Positions 60,880 through 64,000 of a stretch of 64,000 nucleotides of DNA are shown one piece after another. A program made the translations under genes and the position numbers. Every line of letters starts with the position of its first letter. Position 1 is the stretch's first letter. The notes under the pieces were generated by a model. The model ran no database searches and had not been told where the DNA came from. It saw nothing but the letters and a program-made list of their open reading frames with translations. Source of the DNA: Bryum argenteum (Eukaryota; Streptophyta; Bryopsida; Bryales; Bryaceae); assembly GCA_037043015.1 (NCBI GenBank), contig CM073326.1:19104345-19168344 (forward strand), written 5' to 3'.

Positions 60880-61760
60880 GACTTGCAAGACTGCCGACAT
60901 GAAGACTTTAGCTTCATCCTCACATCGTGGCATCAAATCAACACAACCCAATTCTGAGCACTTACTGGATATTTCATGCAGGGCCCTTTACCCCAACTGA
61001 AAGGTAAGTAGCCAAAAATCCTCAAAACTGCACTTTTTTTTAATGCAATGCAAGTTGTAAAATTTTGAATTTTGACGAGTTTTGAAGTATGTAACTGTAG
61101 GATCTCGTACCTAACTTGTACATGTGCATGTATACAAGATCTTATATTCATTTTCCTCACCATTTGTGAAATCACATTGTTTAAAGTTGAAAAATAAGGT
61201 CTTTTCCATGTTGTAGATTGGAAAAGTAATGTTTCAGGGGCCAAAACAACCAATCGTGGTAGAAAAGTTGATATGAGACTCTTCAAATTCTTGTTCATAG
61301 GTGAGTTGGGAACATGACTATGCAATTTTTACCCTCATACGACCTATCAAACCTATATAAATGCTTCATTATTCACATGAAGGTATGCTCAAAATCAAAT
61401 GCAAAAGCCCATTTTAAGCAATTGAAAAGGCATGTAAAAATTTATTGGATTGAAAATCGGAACCGTAAGATCATCTCTTACTACCGTTCTATGAGCACAA
61501 ATACTTAAACTCAAGGAATTAAAATCTCAACTTTTGAAGTTTCTGTGTTTTAATCAATTTTGAGCAAATTTTGAGAATGAATGAGCATATACAGCAGTTT
61601 GGGCGGATTTTGGGCAGATTTTTAATAGTGATTTGAAACTTTGATTGCAAATATCTTCTTAAGTATAAGAAATTTTGAAGCATGAGATAACTTTTGAAGC
61701 AAGATATGAAAAAACTCTACAACCTACCAAGGGTTCAACTTCATGAAATCCAAGCTGTCA
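60880..61760. repeat. Y dispersed repeat copy and related sequence
   Basis: 61050-61420 matches 17700-18080 and 36690-36900; 61540-61740 matches 11080-11290. It joins in one place two segments seen separately elsewhere, so it may be the most complete copy of the family. Noncoding. Confidence 0.5.
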
Positions 61761-62084
61761 AGAAGGCTAACCAAAGGCAAAGTGACATGATTCGGGTGGG
61801 CCTCGACTTTAGGGGTTAACCCTCGAGGAGAAGCTCTACAGTGATCTCCATACAACCATATCTCAGAGTGCATGAACAATTTCTTCCGAATTTGATTTTG
61901 GGAAATTCAATCGTAGGATCTTGTTTAAGAACTGCCCAATTGATCTACCAAATTCAAACATAAAAATCTGAAGTTACATCTAGTCATTGTTTCACTTTTC
62001 ACAAAATATATCCTTTGTGGTCGATTTCGACTTTAGGGGTTGATCGCAAGTAGATATATTTGAAAATTTTCCATCAAACTTTGT

Positions 62085-64000
62085 CCGCAAGTCAACTGGG
62101 AAACCTGGTTGGCTTGTTCCGCACTTCACTCAACTGAATTTTTAAAACATGGCATATGCAATCTAAAATCATACATGGAATGGTAAGGCAGTTTGCCAGG
62201 CTGTGGATCTTGTAGACTCTGCTTATCAAGCCAGAGTAAGCAGACTAGCATTACTCTGAAGTATGCACACTAACTAGAATTTGTCTGTTACAGCATTGTT
62301 GCCTATTTTCGGCAAAGCGGACCAGAGTTATCATCATCAACTATCGGGGTTGTTGTTGGGTTGGACAATCGAGGGCTGTTTTACATATGTGAAATGCTGA
62401 CAGAGTATTTTGCAATTACTTTTAGTTGCATACTATCCTCCAATTGTATAGCACTAGACATATGGACAGACTTTGATTTCCCTGTCTATTGCTAGAAATC
62501 TCGGAGATGATAGGTCTTTCTTTCCTCTTGTGCTTGTCGGTAAAGCCTTCACCTTTACTTAGATATGGTCTCCTTTGAAAGTGTAGAATTGGAAGTACGT
62601 CGTTGATTCTGCTTCTAGGCTTGGACACTAGAGCTCACAGGGAGAACATGAATGTTCAGTTGCGGCTTGATGTCTTGATAAATGCAGTGTCACCACGAAT
62701 TGTTCGCAAGAGAACATTTGAAGGTTTAGGGTCTAGCGTGGTGTTGTGCTTGTGACTTTTGATAATGGAGGCCGATAATTGCATCGAGATGTCCGAGTTG
62801 GAGGACAACGAAGCAAGGTCGTGGCTTGTCGTACCTTCAAATCATGTCAGTGAGGATATTCTCAGACGATATCTCCAGAGATGCTACTTCCGCAAAGATG
62901 ATGGTGATGAATATTCCTTGGAGGTGTTGGGTCTGCAATTAGAGGATGATGATGCAGATCAAGGAAGAGTGGATACCGGTACACGGAACCAAGCACAAGA
63001 GAGCCTGGAGCATCCTGTTTTCTCTGTTGCGAGGAAGAATTTTGGAGAGCATCCAATCTACTCTGTTTTGAAGGAGCGTTTTGACGCATTGAGCAAGGAG
63101 GATCAGATGTTGTTCATGGACGCAGCCCTCTTCTATCCTCGACATTCTACACATGATCCTTCGTGGAATATCAACACTTTAGACTGGATGCACATGGTGC
63201 ACGGAGGAAGTGTTGAGGATATCAAAAAGCGGGTATGCAGTGCACTATGGCTTTCTTTTTTTAGTTGACAGTGTATATTCTTTTTTCCGTATCGTGCTGT
63301 AAAGTGAGTGTTGGTGATTACATGTACGGGGGTTTTGCAGTTGAAGGGCTTGGAAGAGAAATTGGTTGTACAGAGCTTCCATGAGGATAGTGGAGAGATT
63401 GGCATACATGAGTTTTGGCATGCGTTTGCTGTTCTGGAAACATACCAAGAATCGTCACTTTGGTATTACGACAATCATGAGGACAGTCGTGCAGCTGGAC
63501 AGTTCCGTGGTTGGGAAAATCTGCAAAGGGCATTCATTTGGAGACGAAGTAAAGCGAAAGAAGAACTGAACTTCGGCGTGTGCTCCAACCTGACATCGTT
63601 GACACTGGGAAAGGTGCCCAACGAGCTCGATCTGAGTCCATTGAAGTGCCTGAAATATCTGGAGCTTCACTCACATGGGGGTCCTCGAAGTGCTCGAGTT
63701 CTTGGCTGAGGATCCCTAGCACGTCTTGTGGTGTTGAGGTGGTTCCAAATGGTAGTCACCTCACCATATCTTGAAGAAATCGGCTCGCTGCGAAGTCTCC
63801 AGGTTCTGCAATTGCAATTCCTGCGCTGGAAGAAAACGGACTCAAACAGATTAAAATTGCAGCATGTGGATTTCAGCAGGCTAAGTACGTTGCAAACTTT
63901 TTGCCTTGGTGTGGATGATTGGAGTTCGAGATTTACATGGTCCCGCGAAGAAGTAAGATTCCTCAGGGATGATGGAAGTCTCGAGGGCTACGGGAGATAT
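62085..64000 (+). pseudogene. NLR-like LRR gene, copy 2, inverted relative to copy 1, runs off the window
   Basis: The part 62759-63232, a 108-bp intron, then 63341 onward match copy 1 closely, including the splice sites. MEADNCIEMSELEDNEARSW corresponds to METLASCVEMSELEEKEARSW. Upstream, the SVVLVT block is present but shifted out of frame by a deletion of about 30 bp near 62755, so the frame could only begin at the ATG of 62759. In the second exon a TGA at 63707-63709 replaces the TTA Leu of copy 1 (47968-47970 on the minus strand), after which homology continues (GSLARLVVLRWFQMVV). The LRR part then extends beyond 64000. Probably non-functional. Confidence 0.75.

Noticed and set aside
49851-62084. 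Full palindrome covering all sequence between the two NLR copies
   Set aside because: Beyond the F-box pair and the NLR flanks I see no matching intergenic sequence, so only the gene pairs are claimed.

Overview
The window is plant nuclear DNA: intron-rich genes with GT..AG splice sites, AT-rich intergenic sequence, a desaturase with a plastid-type leader, a GARP-class MYB factor, and CACTA, Harbinger-like, SINE and LINE insertions. A BK-type potassium channel next to clear land-plant genes argues for a non-seed plant. A bryophyte (moss or liverwort) is my best guess, inferred from gene content only.

Layout. 1-5443 (+): 3' part of a BK/Slo-like K+ channel. 5729-7033 (-): a PEBP protein of 208 aa. 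7.3-13.7 kb: a repeat zone with TA-flanked MITEs, a family of long AT-rich units (called X here), tRNA-derived SINEs and a short satellite. 16258-17450 (+): a GARP transcription factor of 279 aa with EAR-like motifs. 19202-23077: a 5'-truncated RNase H-bearing LINE with a candidate 10-bp target duplication. 25018-29224 (+): UTP14, nine exons, 975 aa. 30.3-31.9 kb: a Harbinger-like element, then a MITE carrying a SINE. 32523-34437 (-): plastid-type acyl desaturase, 390 aa. 39246-43626 (-): PIG-U, thirteen exons, 469 aa. 44217-46135 (+): bacterial-type RNase HII, 291 aa, divergent from PIG-U. 46411-64000: two NLR-like LRR copies facing away from each other around two convergent F-box-like copies, with the right half loaded with DNA transposons.

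For UTP14, PIG-U, RNase HII, the desaturase, PEBP and the GARP gene, the exons I give join at GT..AG sites and sum to an intact frame. The channel does so from its second visible exon to the stop. The genes are mostly housekeeping or membrane functions with no obvious shared pathway: ribosome assembly (UTP14), GPI anchoring (PIG-U), ribonucleotide removal (RNase HII), lipid desaturation and K+ transport. I see no operon-like unit, CRISPR array or true tRNA/rRNA gene.

The most interesting structure is in the repeats. The SINE family at 8684, 9981, 13425 and 59112 shares its 3' end with the LINE that ends at 23077, so the window holds a candidate SINE-LINE partner pair. A second, poly(A)-tailed SINE sits inside a MITE whose empty counterpart is also in the window.
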